A DNA stretch of 64,000 nt from Pelagibacterium sediminicola (GCF_003390885.1 NZ_QMEL01000002.1:62001-126000), one strand, 5' to 3'; shown: positions 42,015 through 50,934, numbered from the stretch's first letter. Numbers and translations: made by a program. The notes: generated from the letters alone by a model not told the origin.

Positions 42015-43064
42015 TTAACCGCCCCAGGTCCGCTCCAGCAGATTTATCCAGTTCCTGTGGGTGATCCTGGCGATCAGATCGGCGCCATATCCCGCCTTTT
42101 CCATCGCTTCCACGAGATTGGGCAGGCCCGACGCATCGGTGATTGCTTCGGGCACAGTACAGCCGTCGAAGTCCGAGCCGATCCCCACCCCGTCCTCGCC
42201 GAGCCTTTCGAGCATATAGTCGAGATGCCGGATCGCCACATCGAGGTCCGTATCCCGCCGCGTGTGCTGTCCGTCTTCGCGCAGGAAGCCGCAGGCGAAG
42301 TTGAGGCCCACGAGGCCCCTGGATTCCGCGATGGCGTCGAGTTGCCTGTCGGTGAGGTTGCGTGGCGAGGCCGCCAGCGTATGAACGTTGGAATGGCTGG
42401 CAACGAGCGGTTTGCTGGAAACCCGCGCCACGTCCCAGAACCCCTTCTCGTTGAGATGCGAAAGGTCGATCAGCAGCCCGCGCTGGTTGCAGACCTTCAC
42501 CAGTTCCACCCCCGTGTCGGTCAGGCCCTCGCCGTGATCGGGGTCGCCCGGAAAGGTGAACGGCACGCCATTGCCGAAAATGTTGTTACGGCTCCAGGTG
42601 ATGCCCACGGAGCGCAGCCCGCGGGCATGCAGCCAGTCGAGCGCGGCGAAATCGCTGTCGATCACCTCCGCGCCCTCGATATGATAGACCATCGCCATCG
42701 CGCCCTCTGCCATCGCAGAGCGGATATCGGCGGCGCTGGTGCACAGCCGCAGCGCGCCATCCGAAGCCGCGATCAGGGCATCGCCCTTGTCCATCATCAG
42801 GCGCGTATAGTCTTCGGCCCGTTCGCGCGTAATGGGCCCGCCCATCACCGGCTTGCCCGCCAGCGCCCCGCCTGCGCCCTCCGGGTTGGGCGTGAACATC
42901 GCGAACAGCCCGCCCGCAAAGCCCCCCGCCCTCGCCTTGGGCTGGTCGATATGGAGCCCGCCCGTACCGTCGAAAAAATCGAAATTCTGATGCTTGCGGT
43001 CGGCCTCGACGAGCCTGAGCAATGTATCGTTATGGCCGTCGAAAACGGGAAATTCTGCCGGCAT
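42015..43064 (-). CDS. Membrane dipeptidase (M19, renal dipeptidase family)
   Basis: A 349-residue zinc amidohydrolase. The metal ligands appear in VFDGHNDTLLR (His-x-Asp), HIEGAEVI (bridging Glu), DLSHLNEKGFWDV and ASHSNVH (His), and GIGSDFDGC (Asp). It hydrolyses dipeptides, including D-containing ones. No signal peptide is visible, so it is probably cytoplasmic. The ATG at 43064 has AGGAG five bases upstream and was preferred to the one at 43085. It is convergent with the symporter gene, possibly linked as peptide or amino acid use. Confidence 0.9.
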   Translation of the reverse strand: MPAEFPVFDGHNDTLLRLVEADRKHQNFDFFDGTGGLHIDQPKARAGGFAGGLFAMFTPNPEGAGGALAGKPVMGGPITRERAEDYTRLMMDKGDALIAASDGALRLCTSAADIRSAMAEGAMAMVYHIEGAEVIDSDFAALDWLHARGLRSVGITWSRNNIFGNGVPFTFPGDPDHGEGLTDTGVELVKVCNQRGLLIDLSHLNEKGFWDVARVSSKPLVASHSNVHTLAASPRNLTDRQLDAIAESRGLVGLNFACGFLREDGQHTRRDTDLDVAIRHLDYMLERLGEDGVGIGSDFDGCTVPEAITDASGLPNLVEAMEKAGYGADLIARITHRNWINLLERTWGG

Positions 43065-43126
43065 TTCAACTCCTGTGCGCTTCATGCGCGACGAGACTGC
43101 ACCGATTCCGCCACACCCCGCAAAGC

Positions 43127-43160
43127 AAAGGCGCCGTCCCGGAAACGGGCAGCGCCTTTT
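43127..43160 (-). terminator. Hairpin terminator after the curlin-repeat gene
   Basis: AAAGGCGC ... GCGCCTTTT with an inner CCCG-GAAA-CGGG stem lies 22 bases past the stop of the curlin-repeat gene at 43182. Confidence 0.6.
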
Positions 43161-43181
43161 GTCAAGAATGGGTCCAGCGGT

Positions 43182-43586
43182 TTACCAGCCGAAGACGAAA
43201 CCGAGCCCGGTCTGGCCGCCATGCTGGTTGACATGGGCGTTCGTACCCTTGCCGAACTGGAACAGGCCATAGCTGTTGCCGCCACCATTCTGTTCGAGCG
43301 TACCGCTATGGTCGTTGCCTTCCTGATGGATAACCCCGAAATTCCCGCCCCCGTTCTGGAGCACACCGGCCATGTTGTTGATCCCGTTCTGGGTAATGCC
43401 GCCGCCCCCCTCGATACCCTGAAACAGCGCATACATGCCAAGGCCGAGATTCATGGCCTGCGCCTGATCGGCGGTGGTGGGAGCAAAATTGATCGAGAAC
43501 TGACCGCCAGCCTGGGCGGGCGCTGCAAAGCCGATGGCTGCCGTGATGAGTGCTGCGATTGCGGTCTTTTTGATATTGCGTGCCAT
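43182..43586 (-). CDS. Curlin-repeat secreted protein (CsgA/CsgB-like)
   Basis: A 134-residue protein with a Sec signal peptide (1-26, ending APAQAGG). Residues 60-125 carry imperfect curlin repeats rich in Gln, Gly and Asn (ITQNGINNMAGVLQNGGGN, VIHQEGNDHSGTLEQNGGGN, LFQFGKGTNAHVNQHGGQ). Such repeats form amyloid fibres on the cell surface. It could be the minor (nucleator) or an accessory subunit. A CsgH gene and a second curlin gene lie upstream on the same strand, separated by a large repeat block. Confidence 0.8.
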   Translation of the reverse strand: MARNIKKTAIAALITAAIGFAAPAQAGGQFSINFAPTTADQAQAMNLGLGMYALFQGIEGGGGITQNGINNMAGVLQNGGGNFGVIHQEGNDHSGTLEQNGGGNSYGLFQFGKGTNAHVNQHGGQTGLGFVFGW

Positions 43587-43707
43587 TGTTCCTGCTCCTT
43601 TATGTGTTGCGTCCGGCGTTCAGCCGATGGATGCACTTTGAGACAGGCGGCCTGAACCGATCCGGAAACGGGCGTTTATTCTGGGTTAAGGTTTGAGGCA
43701 TGAGCGT

Positions 43708-43956
43708 TCGTGGCCTCACCCCTCCCCAGCCCTCCCCATCAAGGGGAGGGCAATCGCATACGCTTCGGCTGTCGCCGAATCCCCCCTCCCCTTGCTGCGC
43801 TCGCAAGGGTCCACTGGACCCTTGCGTTCCGGCGATGCCGGAACCGCTTGCAAGTCCCCCACAAGGGGGGAGGTGCTGGCTTTGTACGTAGGGAGATAAC
43901 AAGGAAAAGGAAACACCCTCCCCTTGATGGGGAGGGCTGGGGAAGGGTGAAGCCAC
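43708..43956. repeat. Compound type B repeat with nested palindrome
   Basis: The outer arms GTGGCCTCACCCCTCCCC and GGGGAAGGGTGAAGCCAC form a large inverted repeat containing the type B hairpins (CCCTCCCC-ATCAAG-GGGAGGG). An additional insert holds the odd palindrome CGCAAGGGTCC-ACT-GGACCCTTGCG (43802-43826) and a further CCGGCGATGCCGG hairpin. It occupies most of the roughly 490-base gap between the two curli-related genes, together with the terminator at 44025. Confidence 0.85.
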
Positions 43957-44024
43957 AAACGCAGATTTATATGCGATAGCCCTTCCTCTTGAGGGAGGGG
44001 TGGGGGTAGCCGATGTCGCCCAAA

Positions 44025-44053
44025 CAAAAAAGCCCCGGCCAAAAACCGGGGCA
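44025..44053 (-). terminator. Intrinsic terminator after csgH
   Basis: On the minus strand the stem GCCCCGG-TTTTTGG-CCGGGGC is followed by TTTTTTG. It lies 24 bases after the csgH stop. Confidence 0.85.
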
Positions 44054-44076
44054 AGTTGGAGGCATGGGCTTTTGCG

Positions 44077-44463
44077 TCAGGCGTTCGTACTGATCCGCCC
44101 GCCGCACTCCACCGGCTGCCCGCCGGCATCGATGGTCAGCGTCACGTCATAGGCTGACGCCCCGCCGACATTGACCCGTCCGAGCGTCAGGGTTTCCCCC
44201 GCACGAGCGGAAAAGCCGCCGCCCTGGTTGATGCTGGTGCGGTTGCCGCCACCTGCGCTCTGGACCGAGAACCGGTAGGCTCCCTGCGTTGACACCTCGG
44301 CATGGTAGATCGCCTCAAGGGTGAAACCGCCATTGCCGGGGTTGGCGAGCACTTCGCAGCCGCTTGTCGCGTCTACTTGTGCGAGGGCCGTTCCCCCGAA
44401 GGCGACGGCGATGCCGCCGGCCGCCAGGGCAAAGGCATGAATGGGATTGAAGGTCCTGCTCAT
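44077..44463 (-). CDS. csgH: CsgH-like curli assembly modulator
   Basis: A 128-residue secreted protein with a Sec signal peptide (1-28, ending ALAQV). The mature part has the alphaproteobacterial CsgH pattern: an early Cys (SGCEVLANPG), GAYRFSVQSAGGGNRTSINQ, GGFSARAGETLTLGRV, and a second Cys near the end (VECGGRI). CsgH is a small periplasmic beta-sandwich that inhibits premature curlin amyloid formation. The ATG at 44463 has GGAGAG upstream. It lies between two curlin-repeat genes, supporting the assignment. Confidence 0.75.
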   Translation of the reverse strand: MSRTFNPIHAFALAAGGIAVAFGGTALAQVDATSGCEVLANPGNGGFTLEAIYHAEVSTQGAYRFSVQSAGGGNRTSINQGGGFSARAGETLTLGRVNVGGASAYDVTLTIDAGGQPVECGGRISTNA

Positions 44464-44491
44464 TATCGTCTCTCCCGTTCTATCACCCAGC

Positions 44492-44926
44492 TCAGGGGCA
44501 GGTCTGGACGAAGGCGGCCACATTGCCCGAACCGGCCTGATTGACCGTCGCGCCGCAGCCATTGCCGACCTGCACTCCGGCGGCGATGTTGCCGTTGCCG
44601 TCCTGGGTCAGAATGGTGGTGTGGTTGGAGCCGAACTGGCCGACGCCTGCCGCGTTGTTGTTGCCGTTCTGCCAGGTCTGGGCATCGTTGTTCCAGCCAT
44701 CCTGGCCGACGGCCGCGGTGTTGTTGTTGCCGTACTGCTCGCTGGTCGAGGCGTTCCACCAGCCATTCTGATGGACGCCGATGGTGTTGTTCCAGCCGGT
44801 CTGTACGCCGCCGGCCGCGTGACCGAAGCCCCACTGGTTGATGAAGACGTCGTTGGCCATTGCCGGGATCGAGACAAGGGAAAATGCCGCGACGACCGCG
44901 CCTGCGATAAGGGTCCTGGTGTTCAT
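44492..44926 (-). CDS. Curlin-repeat secreted protein, probable major subunit
   Basis: A 144-residue protein with a signal peptide (1-24, ending AMANDV) and at least five curlin-type repeats, each with a Gln-x-Gly and Asn ladder (VHQNGWWNASTSEQYGNNN, VGQDGWNNDAQTWQNGNNN, VGQFGSNHTTILTQDGNGN, VNQAGSGNVAAF). It should be exported and polymerise into surface amyloid. The ATG at 44926 has AGGAGAAGG upstream. It leads into csgH 28 bases downstream, so both are one operon. The export channel CsgG is not in this window. Confidence 0.85.
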   Translation of the reverse strand: MNTRTLIAGAVVAAFSLVSIPAMANDVFINQWGFGHAAGGVQTGWNNTIGVHQNGWWNASTSEQYGNNNTAAVGQDGWNNDAQTWQNGNNNAAGVGQFGSNHTTILTQDGNGNIAAGVQVGNGCGATVNQAGSGNVAAFVQTCP

Positions 44927-45077
44927 GTTCCTTCTCCTGCTCATGTGTTGCGGTGTGTTGCGTACCGCGTTGATGTCGTTTGCAGGATCAGGTGTAACGG
45001 GCTCGCCTCGAACGGCCCCTGAATTCCATATTCAGAAGCCGTTCATCGGCAGGATTTTTTTACCCTTCTGTTTTTCT

Positions 45078-45341
45078 TCAGGAAAATTGGTCCGCCAGAT
45101 CGGCCTTGCGCCGCAGCGGGTAGTTGCCCGACGCATAGAGCGCCTTGATGCGGGCACCCGAATATCCCTCTTGTCCGACGACGAGCAGCGCGCCGTGAAG
45201 GCTCACGGGTGCAGCTTCCTCGGTTGCAAAGCGGATCGCCTCGGCGGCGGTGCGGAAGGTCTTGGCCCCCTGCGCCAGCGCCGTGGCGCGGTCGCGGCCC
45301 AGATACAGCCGGGCACGGGCATTAAAATCAAATCGTGTCAT
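45078..45341 (-). CDS. Small conserved hypothetical protein (87 aa)
   Basis: An 87-residue soluble protein: MTRFDFNARARLYLGRDRA, AAEAIRFATEEAAPVSLHG, LLVVGQEGYSGARIKALYAS. Short proteins with this layout are common in Rhizobiales but lack a function. It is monocistronic. The 296 bases in front of it (45342-45637) hold a GC-rich hairpin region and the cspA terminator but no gene. Confidence 0.65.
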   Translation of the reverse strand: MTRFDFNARARLYLGRDRATALAQGAKTFRTAAEAIRFATEEAAPVSLHGALLVVGQEGYSGARIKALYASGNYPLRRKADLADQFS

Positions 45342-45598
45342 TTCTTGTTCTTTCGAGGCCGCCGGATGCGGCCAGTTTATCCATTGTTGTTCATGATCAC
45401 GCGCTTGATAGCCGTTCGACGGCACAATCCGATGACAATCGGACCGGCAGGAACGCCGGGCCATTCATTGCGTTATGGCCGGATTTCGCTAATGCGCGGG
45501 GTTTGTCAAAACGGGGCTCGACCCTCGCCCTTGCGGGGGAGCCACCAGTACACCGGCAAGTGCGGTGCAGGGGAGCGGGCGCGGGGGCCGCTCCGGGG

Positions 45599-45631
45599 AA
45601 AGGGGCGGGCGAAGAACCCGCCCCTTTTTAG
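45599..45631. terminator. GC-rich hairpin terminator downstream of cspA
   Basis: AAAGGGGCGGG and CCCGCCCCTTTTT form an 11-bp stem with an eight-base loop. It lies just after the cspA stop on the minus strand, where the following tract is TTT; the longer T tract is on the plus strand. Confidence 0.7.
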
Positions 45632-45637
45632 TCTGGC

Positions 45638-45844
45638 CTATTCGGCCTTGAGGTTGACGGCGGCAACCTTGCCGTCGCGTCCGTTCTCAAGGTCATAGGT
45701 CACGACCTGGCCTTCCGAAAGGGTGGAAAGACCCGAGCGCTCTACGGCCGAAATATGCACGAAGGCGTCCTTGGAGCCATCGTCAGGCGAAATGAAGCCG
45801 TAGCCCTTGGTCGTGTTGAAGAATTTTACAGTGCCGCGAATCAT
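45638..45844 (-). CDS. Cold-shock protein, CspA family
   Basis: A 68-residue CSD protein with both RNA-binding motifs: KGYGFISPDD (RNP1) and DAFVHISAV (RNP2). It begins MIRGTVKFFNTTKG. The ATG at 45844 has AGAGG nine bases upstream. Such proteins melt mRNA structure and may be cold-, growth- or stress-induced. A 5' leader of unknown length lies in 45845-46010. Confidence 0.9.
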   Translation of the reverse strand: MIRGTVKFFNTTKGYGFISPDDGSKDAFVHISAVERSGLSTLSEGQVVTYDLENGRDGKVAAVNLKAE

Positions 45845-46072
45845 GGCGCTATCCTCTTTCATGGTCTCCGCTGGGGCGGGTAGACCGAATTTCCCAATAC
45901 GCACCGTGCGCACAGGGTTTAACGTCGCAAAAATCAGGATTGGCCACAAAAACCGGCATTGCCGGGAAATCGAAAAGCCATCGATTGGCTGAAACGTAGC
46001 CGCAATATGGGCCCTTGCTGCTCAAAATGCAAGCCTTGTCGAATCAGTCCCGTTCGCGACGCCCCGGAGGGC

Positions 46073-46103
46073 TGAAAAAGCCCCGGCGCTCCCACGCCAG
46101 GGC
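46073..46103 (-). terminator. Intrinsic terminator after metY
   Basis: On the minus strand CCCTGGCGTGGGAGCGCCGGGG forms a hairpin followed by CTTTTTC. It lies 14 bases after the metY stop. Confidence 0.75.
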
Positions 46104-46116
46104 CATTCCCATAGGC

Positions 46117-47388
46117 TCAGAGCGCGTCGAGGGCCTGACCGACATCGGCCAGGATGTCCTCGATATCCTCGATCCCGACCGAGATACGGACGAGGTCCTC
46201 GGGGACCCCGGCGGTATCGAGTTCTTCGGGGCTGAGCTGGCGGTGCGTTGTCGTTGCCGGATGGCAGGCCAGCGTCTTGGCGTCGCCGATGTTGACGAGG
46301 CGATAGATCATCTTGAGGTTGTCGATGAACTTGCCGCCCGCTTCGCGCCCGCCGTTGACGCCGAAGCTCACGATCCCCGACGCCTTGCCGCCATACACCT
46401 TGTCGCAGACGGCCTTGTAGGGGCTCGAGGACAGCGCTGCGTAATTGACCCAGCTGACCTTGGGGTGCTTTTCAAGATATTCGGCGAGCGCGAGCGCGTT
46501 TTCGCAGTGGCGCTGGATGCGCAGGCCGAGTGTTTCGAGGCCCATCAGGAACAGGAACGCGCTCTGGGGCGAAAGGGCCGCGCCGGTATTGCGCAGCGGC
46601 ACCACGCGGCAGCGCCCGATATAGGCGGCAGCGCCGAGCGCCTCGGTATAGACCACGCCGTGATAAGAGGGGTCGGGCTCGTTGAGGATCGCGAAGCGCT
46701 CCTTGTTGGCCACCCAGTCGAACTTGCCCGAGTCGACGATGATCCCGCCGATCGAGTTGCCGTGTCCGCCGATATATTTGGTGAGCGCGTGAACGACGAT
46801 GTCGGCGCCCAGATCGATCGGGCGGCAGATATAGGGGGTGGCGACCGTGTTATCCACGATCAGCGGCACGCCGTGACGGTGGGCGATCTCGGCGAGCTTG
46901 CCGATATCGACCATGTTGCCGGCCGGGTTGCCGATCGATTCACAGAAGACGGCCTTGGTGTCCTTGTCGATCAGCTTGTCGATGGCGTCGTAATCGTCAC
47001 CGCGCGCCATGCGCACCTCGATGCCCTGGCGGGGCAGCGTGTGCATGAACAGATTGTACGTGCCGCCATAAAGCTGGCTGACCGAGACGATGTTGTCGCC
47101 GACGCTGGCGATGGTCTGGATCGCGTAGGTGATCGCCGACATGCCCGACGCCACCGCGAGCGCCCCGATCCCGCCTTCCATGGCCGCGACGCGCTCTTCG
47201 AGCACGGCGGTCGTGGGGTTCATGATGCGGGTATAGATATTGCCGGGCACCTTGAGATCGAACAGGTCCGCCCCGTGCTGGGTGTCGTCGAACGTGTAGG
47301 ACGTGGTCTGGTAGATCGGCACCGCCGCCGACTTGGTCGTCGGATCGGGGGTGTAGCCGTGGTGCAAGGCGATGGTATCGAGTTTCAT
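46117..47388 (-). CDS. metY: O-acetylhomoserine sulfhydrylase (MetY type)
   Basis: A 423-residue PLP enzyme of the Cys/Met metabolism family: [48 protein letters not shown], and the PLP lysine Lys204 in [13 protein letters not shown]. It makes homocysteine from O-acetylhomoserine and sulfide. The short-insert form and the sequence YTRIMNPTT point to MetY rather than MetB or MetZ. The ATG at 47388 has CAGGAG upstream. A leader with two strong hairpins precedes it. Confidence 0.9.
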   Translation of the reverse strand: MKLDTIALHHGYTPDPTTKSAAVPIYQTTSYTFDDTQHGADLFDLKVPGNIYTRIMNPTTAVLEERVAAMEGGIGALAVASGMSAITYAIQTIASVGDNIVSVSQLYGGTYNLFMHTLPRQGIEVRMARGDDYDAIDKLIDKDTKAVFCESIGNPAGNMVDIGKLAEIAHRHGVPLIVDNTVATPYICRPIDLGADIVVHALTKYIGGHGNSIGGIIVDSGKFDWVANKERFAILNEPDPSYHGVVYTEALGAAAYIGRCRVVPLRNTGAALSPQSAFLFLMGLETLGLRIQRHCENALALAEYLEKHPKVSWVNYAALSSSPYKAVCDKVYGGKASGIVSFGVNGGREAGGKFIDNLKMIYRLVNIGDAKTLACHPATTTHRQLSPEELDTAGVPEDLVRISVGIEDIEDILADVGQALDAL

Positions 47389-47500
47389 CGAGGACTCCTG
47401 ATAAAGTGCTGGGCGGCACCATAGGTATGTGTCCCCCAGCATTCCAGAGGGTAAGCCTGACTTTGAAATGAAGTTTTCCCGAATATCCCTCTGGCGCGTT
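47389..47500 (-). promoter_or_regulatory. Structured 5' leader of metY
   Basis: The leader contains two stems: CCAGAGGG/CCCTCTGG (47487-47494 with 47444-47451, 35-base loop) and TGCTGGG/CCCAGCA (47435-47441 with 47407-47413). The second ends about 10 bases before the SD of metY. The sequence does not match the SAM-II consensus common in front of alphaproteobacterial methionine genes. It may be another SAM- or methionine-responsive element, or just an mRNA structure. Confidence 0.4.
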
Positions 47501-47530
47501 CTGCTTCCAATGCATCGCGGCTTTGGGGCA

Positions 47531-47560
47531 GAAAAAACCAGCCCGGCTTTCGCCGGGCTA
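47531..47560 (-). terminator. Intrinsic terminator of the YcgN-family gene
   Basis: On the minus strand AGCCCGGC-GAAA-GCCGGGCT with GG and then TTTTTTC follows the stop at 47612 by about 50 bases. Confidence 0.85.
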
Positions 47561-47611
47561 AAGGGGGTGGAAACAGAAGGCCGGGCTGGTGCCGTTACAG
47601 CCTGAAATGAC

Positions 47612-48061
47612 CTAATTCTCGGGCTCCCAATGGGGCCAGTCGACGATATGGCTTTCCCAGTCCTCGGTGTTGGCGTCTTCCTCGGCAACGGTGCGGCCCC
47701 GCACCGAAATGCCTGCCAGATGCACCGTTTCGGGGTCGCCCGAAACCAGCGGATGCCACCAGGCGAGCCCCCTGCCCTCGGCCAGCCGCCGATAGGCGCA
47801 GGATTTGGGAATCCAGGCGATTTCGGTTACCTTTTCGGGGGTCAGTTTGATGCAGTCGGGCACCTTGGCCTGGCGGTTGGGATAGTCGGTGCACCTGCAA
47901 CTTTCCCCGTCGAGCAGCTTGCAGCGCACATCGGAGGTATAGATTTCGCCGGTGTCCTCATCTTCGAGCTTCAAAAGGCAGCACTTGCCGCACCCGTCGC
48001 AAAGCGCTTCCCACTCCTCGGTGGTCATGGCCTCCAGCGGCTTGTCTTCCCAAAAGGCCAT
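47612..48061 (-). CDS. YcgN-family cysteine cluster protein (UPF0260)
   Basis: A 149-residue protein with the conserved cysteine set of the YcgN/YkgJ family: [14 protein letters not shown] near the N-terminus, [19 protein letters not shown], then VPDCIKL and PKSCAYRRL. This resembles Zn- or Fe-S-binding sites. The family is widespread and of unknown function. It has its own terminator and is divergent from the penicillin-binding protein gene. Confidence 0.88.
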   Translation of the reverse strand: MAFWEDKPLEAMTTEEWEALCDGCGKCCLLKLEDEDTGEIYTSDVRCKLLDGESCRCTDYPNRQAKVPDCIKLTPEKVTEIAWIPKSCAYRRLAEGRGLAWWHPLVSGDPETVHLAGISVRGRTVAEEDANTEDWESHIVDWPHWEPEN

Positions 48062-48206
48062 TCCTAGTCCTGTCCTGCCCCGTCAACGCACAATTGTAGT
48101 GACCCACCCCTTGAAAAAACAATACAATAGCCATCATAACCACCGGCGCCACGCCCCTTGCCGGGCAATACCGGCGATGTGATGGCAGGAGGACGCGCAG
48201 GGCCAA

Positions 48207-50354
48207 GTGCAGGATCCGTTCTACAAAAAACAGAAGCGATCCAAAAGCCGCACCCGCTTGCTCGAAGCGGATGCGTGGCTGGATTCGTTCCTTTACGGCG
48301 GCTTGCGCTCCGTGGGGCGGTTCTGGACGCGGGTGCAGGACTTCTTTGCGCTGTTCACGGTGCGCGGCTTCAAGCGCATCTTTGTCGAGCTGGCGTCCGA
48401 CGCCCTGAGCTTTGGCGCGATCGGCGCGGTCCTGATGACCGCCTTTGCGCTTTCGGCCATGGATGCCACCGCCATCGGGCATTACAACAAGGCCGAGGAC
48501 TATTCGGTCACCTTTCTCGACCGCTATGGCAACGAGATCGGCCGGCGCGGCATCCGCTCGGACGATTCGGTCGAACTTTCAGCCATTCCCGATCATCTCA
48601 TCAAGGCGACGCTCGCCACCGAAGACCGACGCTTTTACGAGCATTTCGGCATCGATGTCTGGGGCACGTTCCGCGCATTCGTTTCAAACGTTGAAGGCGA
48701 CTCCTCGCTCCAGGGCGGCTCCTCGATCACCCAGCAGCTCGCCAAGCTTCTGTTTCTTTCCAACGAGCGCACCATCGAGCGCAAGATCAAAGAACTGTTC
48801 CTCTCCTTCTGGCTCGAAGCCAACTACTCCAAGGACGAGATCTTAAAGCTTTATCTCGACCGCGCTTATATGGGGGGCGGCGCGTTCGGGGTGGTGGCCG
48901 CCGCCGAGTATTATTTCGGCAAGGAGGTGCAGGATGTAACGCTCGCCGAGGCGGCGATGCTGGCGGGGCTCTACAAGGCCCCGGGGCGCTGGGCGCCTCA
49001 TATCGATCTTGCCGCCGCGCGCGGGCGCGCCAATATCGTGCTCTCGAACATGGTCAACGCTGGCTATCTCACCGAAGGCCAGGTCACCGCCGCGCGACGG
49101 CGGCCCGCCGAGCCTGTCGACCGGTCCGACGAGGTGGAAGCGCCCAATTATTTCCTCGACTGGGCCTTTCTTGAAACCAAGCGCATCGTTGGGGACAGCA
49201 ACGAGGTCGGGTTCGTCGTGCGCACGACGCTCGATCCCGAACTCCAGCGCGCCGCCGAGGATGCCATCATTTCGGTCATCCGCGAGGAAGGCCCCGCCTT
49301 TGCGGTGACGCAGGCGGCGATGGTCGGCATGGACCTCAACGGCGCGGTGCGCGCCATGGTGGGCGGGGTCGATTACGGCCAGAGCCAGTTCAACCGCGCG
49401 ACGGCGCCCAACCGGCAGCCCGGCTCGTCCTTCAAGCCGTTCGTTTATGCTACCGCCTTCGAGATGCTCGACATCACGCCGCGCTCCTCGATTTCGGACG
49501 CGCCCGTTTGCATCGGCAACTGGTGCCCGCAGAACTATGGCCGTTCCTATCGCGGGGCGACGACCATCAAGGCGGCGGTGGCCGCCTCTATCAACACCGT
49601 GCCGGTCCGCCTTTCGGTGCAGACGGGCCGCCAGCCCATCGCCGACATGGCGCACCGGCTGGGCATCCGCAACGAATTTCCCGTCACCGCCTCGCTGGCG
49701 CTGGGCGTCACTTCGGTGAGCGTCCTCGACATGGCCTCGTCCTACGCGGTCTTTGCCAATGGCGGCTACCGGGCGACGGGCTTCGGGATCACCCGCATCA
49801 CTACACTCAAGGGCGACGTGGTTTACGAGGCACGCCCCGGCCAGAACCGCGAGCGTCTTTTGAGCGAAGAGGTGGTGCTCTCGATGAACGACGTCCTCAA
49901 CGCCGTCAATTACGGCGGCACGGGCGGGCGGGCCGTGGTCGAGGGCGTACCGAGCGCGGGCAAGACGGGCACCACCAGTTCCTATCGCGATGCGTGGTAT
50001 ATCGGGTACACCGGCAATTACGTGGCTTCGGTCTGGTACGGGAACGACAATTACGCGGTGATGAACAACCTGACCGGCGGGCGCCTGCCCGCCCAGAGCT
50101 GGCAGAAATTCATGGCGTTCGCGCACTCCAATATCGAGGTCAACCCCCTTTACGGCGTGGACATGGCGCCTCGGCCGTTCGTCATCGCGGAAGGCGGCGC
50201 GCAAAGGGAAGGCGAGGACAGCGACGAGCGCGCGCCAAGCCTTGCTCCCGCGGCGGCGCTCAAGCTGCTCGATCTTTCCGAAAAAATGCGGCAGGCGCAG
50301 GCCGGCGGCGAGCCGCAGGCCACCCCGGTCGCCAATTTAAGCGAAAGTCCTTAG
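48207..50354 (+). CDS. Class A penicillin-binding protein (PBP1A family)
   Basis: A 715-residue bifunctional cell-wall synthase. A membrane anchor lies at about 68-88. The GT51 transglycosylase domain has Glu139 in TEDRRFYEHFGID and GGSSITQQLAKLL. The transpeptidase domain has Ser407 in the SSFK motif, SIN (461-463) and KTG (586-588). A 100-residue Ala/Glu-rich tail follows. It polymerises and cross-links peptidoglycan. The start is a GTG at 48207 with AGGAGG about 15 bases upstream. Two DUF1214/DUF1254 genes follow closely and may be co-transcribed. Confidence 0.9.
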   Translation: MQDPFYKKQKRSKSRTRLLEADAWLDSFLYGGLRSVGRFWTRVQDFFALFTVRGFKRIFVELASDALSFGAIGAVLMTAFALSAMDATAIGHYNKAEDYSVTFLDRYGNEIGRRGIRSDDSVELSAIPDHLIKATLATEDRRFYEHFGIDVWGTFRAFVSNVEGDSSLQGGSSITQQLAKLLFLSNERTIERKIKELFLSFWLEANYSKDEILKLYLDRAYMGGGAFGVVAAAEYYFGKEVQDVTLAEAAMLAGLYKAPGRWAPHIDLAAARGRANIVLSNMVNAGYLTEGQVTAARRRPAEPVDRSDEVEAPNYFLDWAFLETKRIVGDSNEVGFVVRTTLDPELQRAAEDAIISVIREEGPAFAVTQAAMVGMDLNGAVRAMVGGVDYGQSQFNRATAPNRQPGSSFKPFVYATAFEMLDITPRSSISDAPVCIGNWCPQNYGRSYRGATTIKAAVAASINTVPVRLSVQTGRQPIADMAHRLGIRNEFPVTASLALGVTSVSVLDMASSYAVFANGGYRATGFGITRITTLKGDVVYEARPGQNRERLLSEEVVLSMNDVLNAVNYGGTGGRAVVEGVPSAGKTGTTSSYRDAWYIGYTGNYVASVWYGNDNYAVMNNLTGGRLPAQSWQKFMAFAHSNIEVNPLYGVDMAPRPFVIAEGGAQREGEDSDERAPSLAPAAALKLLDLSEKMRQAQAGGEPQATPVANLSESP

Positions 50355-50358
50355 GGTC

Positions 50359-50934
50359 TTGGGTTTCCTGTTCCGCCTGCTCGCCGGCATATTCGTCGCC
50401 ATCGCCCTGGGCTTCGGCCTGAGCTGGTACGTGCTGACCGATGGGCGGTTGATCGCGGCGGTCCGGGCCGGTCCGTGGGCGGCCTGGCCCGATATCGGGC
50501 AGGAAAATCCCAACCCCTATTCACGCGCCTATCTCGCCCGCACCGGCGTCATGCAGCTAGGCTATGCCGAGGGTATCCAGTTTATCGCCATCACCGACAG
50601 CGCCGGGGAAACACTGGAACGGCGATGCACCTACCGGCTTGAGGGCGGCGTTCCGGGTGCAACGTTCTGGACACTCGTTGCAACGGACGCGGACGGCGCC
50701 AACGTCGCCGCCAGCCCCCAAGCTCTCGCCCTTCATTCCGAGCGGATCGCGCGGGGAGTGGAGGGCTCGGTCAATATCGCGGTCGGCCCCGATCTTGCTC
50801 CAGGCAACTGGCTCGAGATCGCCGGAGAAGGGCCATTCCAGCTCGCGCTCACCTTCTATGACGCCGCGATCTTTGCGGGCGGCTCGACGACCGTCAACCA
50901 GATGCCGGAAATCATGCGGGAGCGCTGCCGATGA
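50359..50934 (+). CDS. DUF1214 membrane-anchored protein
   Basis: A 191-residue protein with an N-terminal membrane helix (LFRLLAGIFVAIALGFGLSWYV) and a DUF1214-type extracytoplasmic domain: NPYSRAYLARTGVMQL, TYRLEGGVPGATFWTLVATD and LEIAGEGPFQLALTFYD. It starts with TTG a few bases after the PBP stop and overlaps the next gene by four bases (ATGA). DUF1214 and DUF1254 often occur together, either fused or as neighbours; function unknown. Confidence 0.75.
   Translation: MGFLFRLLAGIFVAIALGFGLSWYVLTDGRLIAAVRAGPWAAWPDIGQENPNPYSRAYLARTGVMQLGYAEGIQFIAITDSAGETLERRCTYRLEGGVPGATFWTLVATDADGANVAASPQALALHSERIARGVEGSVNIAVGPDLAPGNWLEIAGEGPFQLALTFYDAAIFAGGSTTVNQMPEIMRERCR

Noticed and set aside
46015-47424. 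A 469-codon plus-strand frame opposite metY
   Set aside because: It is the reverse-frame shadow of a confidently identified PLP enzyme, with no family features.
47389-47520. SAM-II riboswitch in front of metY
   Set aside because: The conserved SAM-II sequence blocks and pseudoknot pairing are not present; only two simple hairpins are seen.
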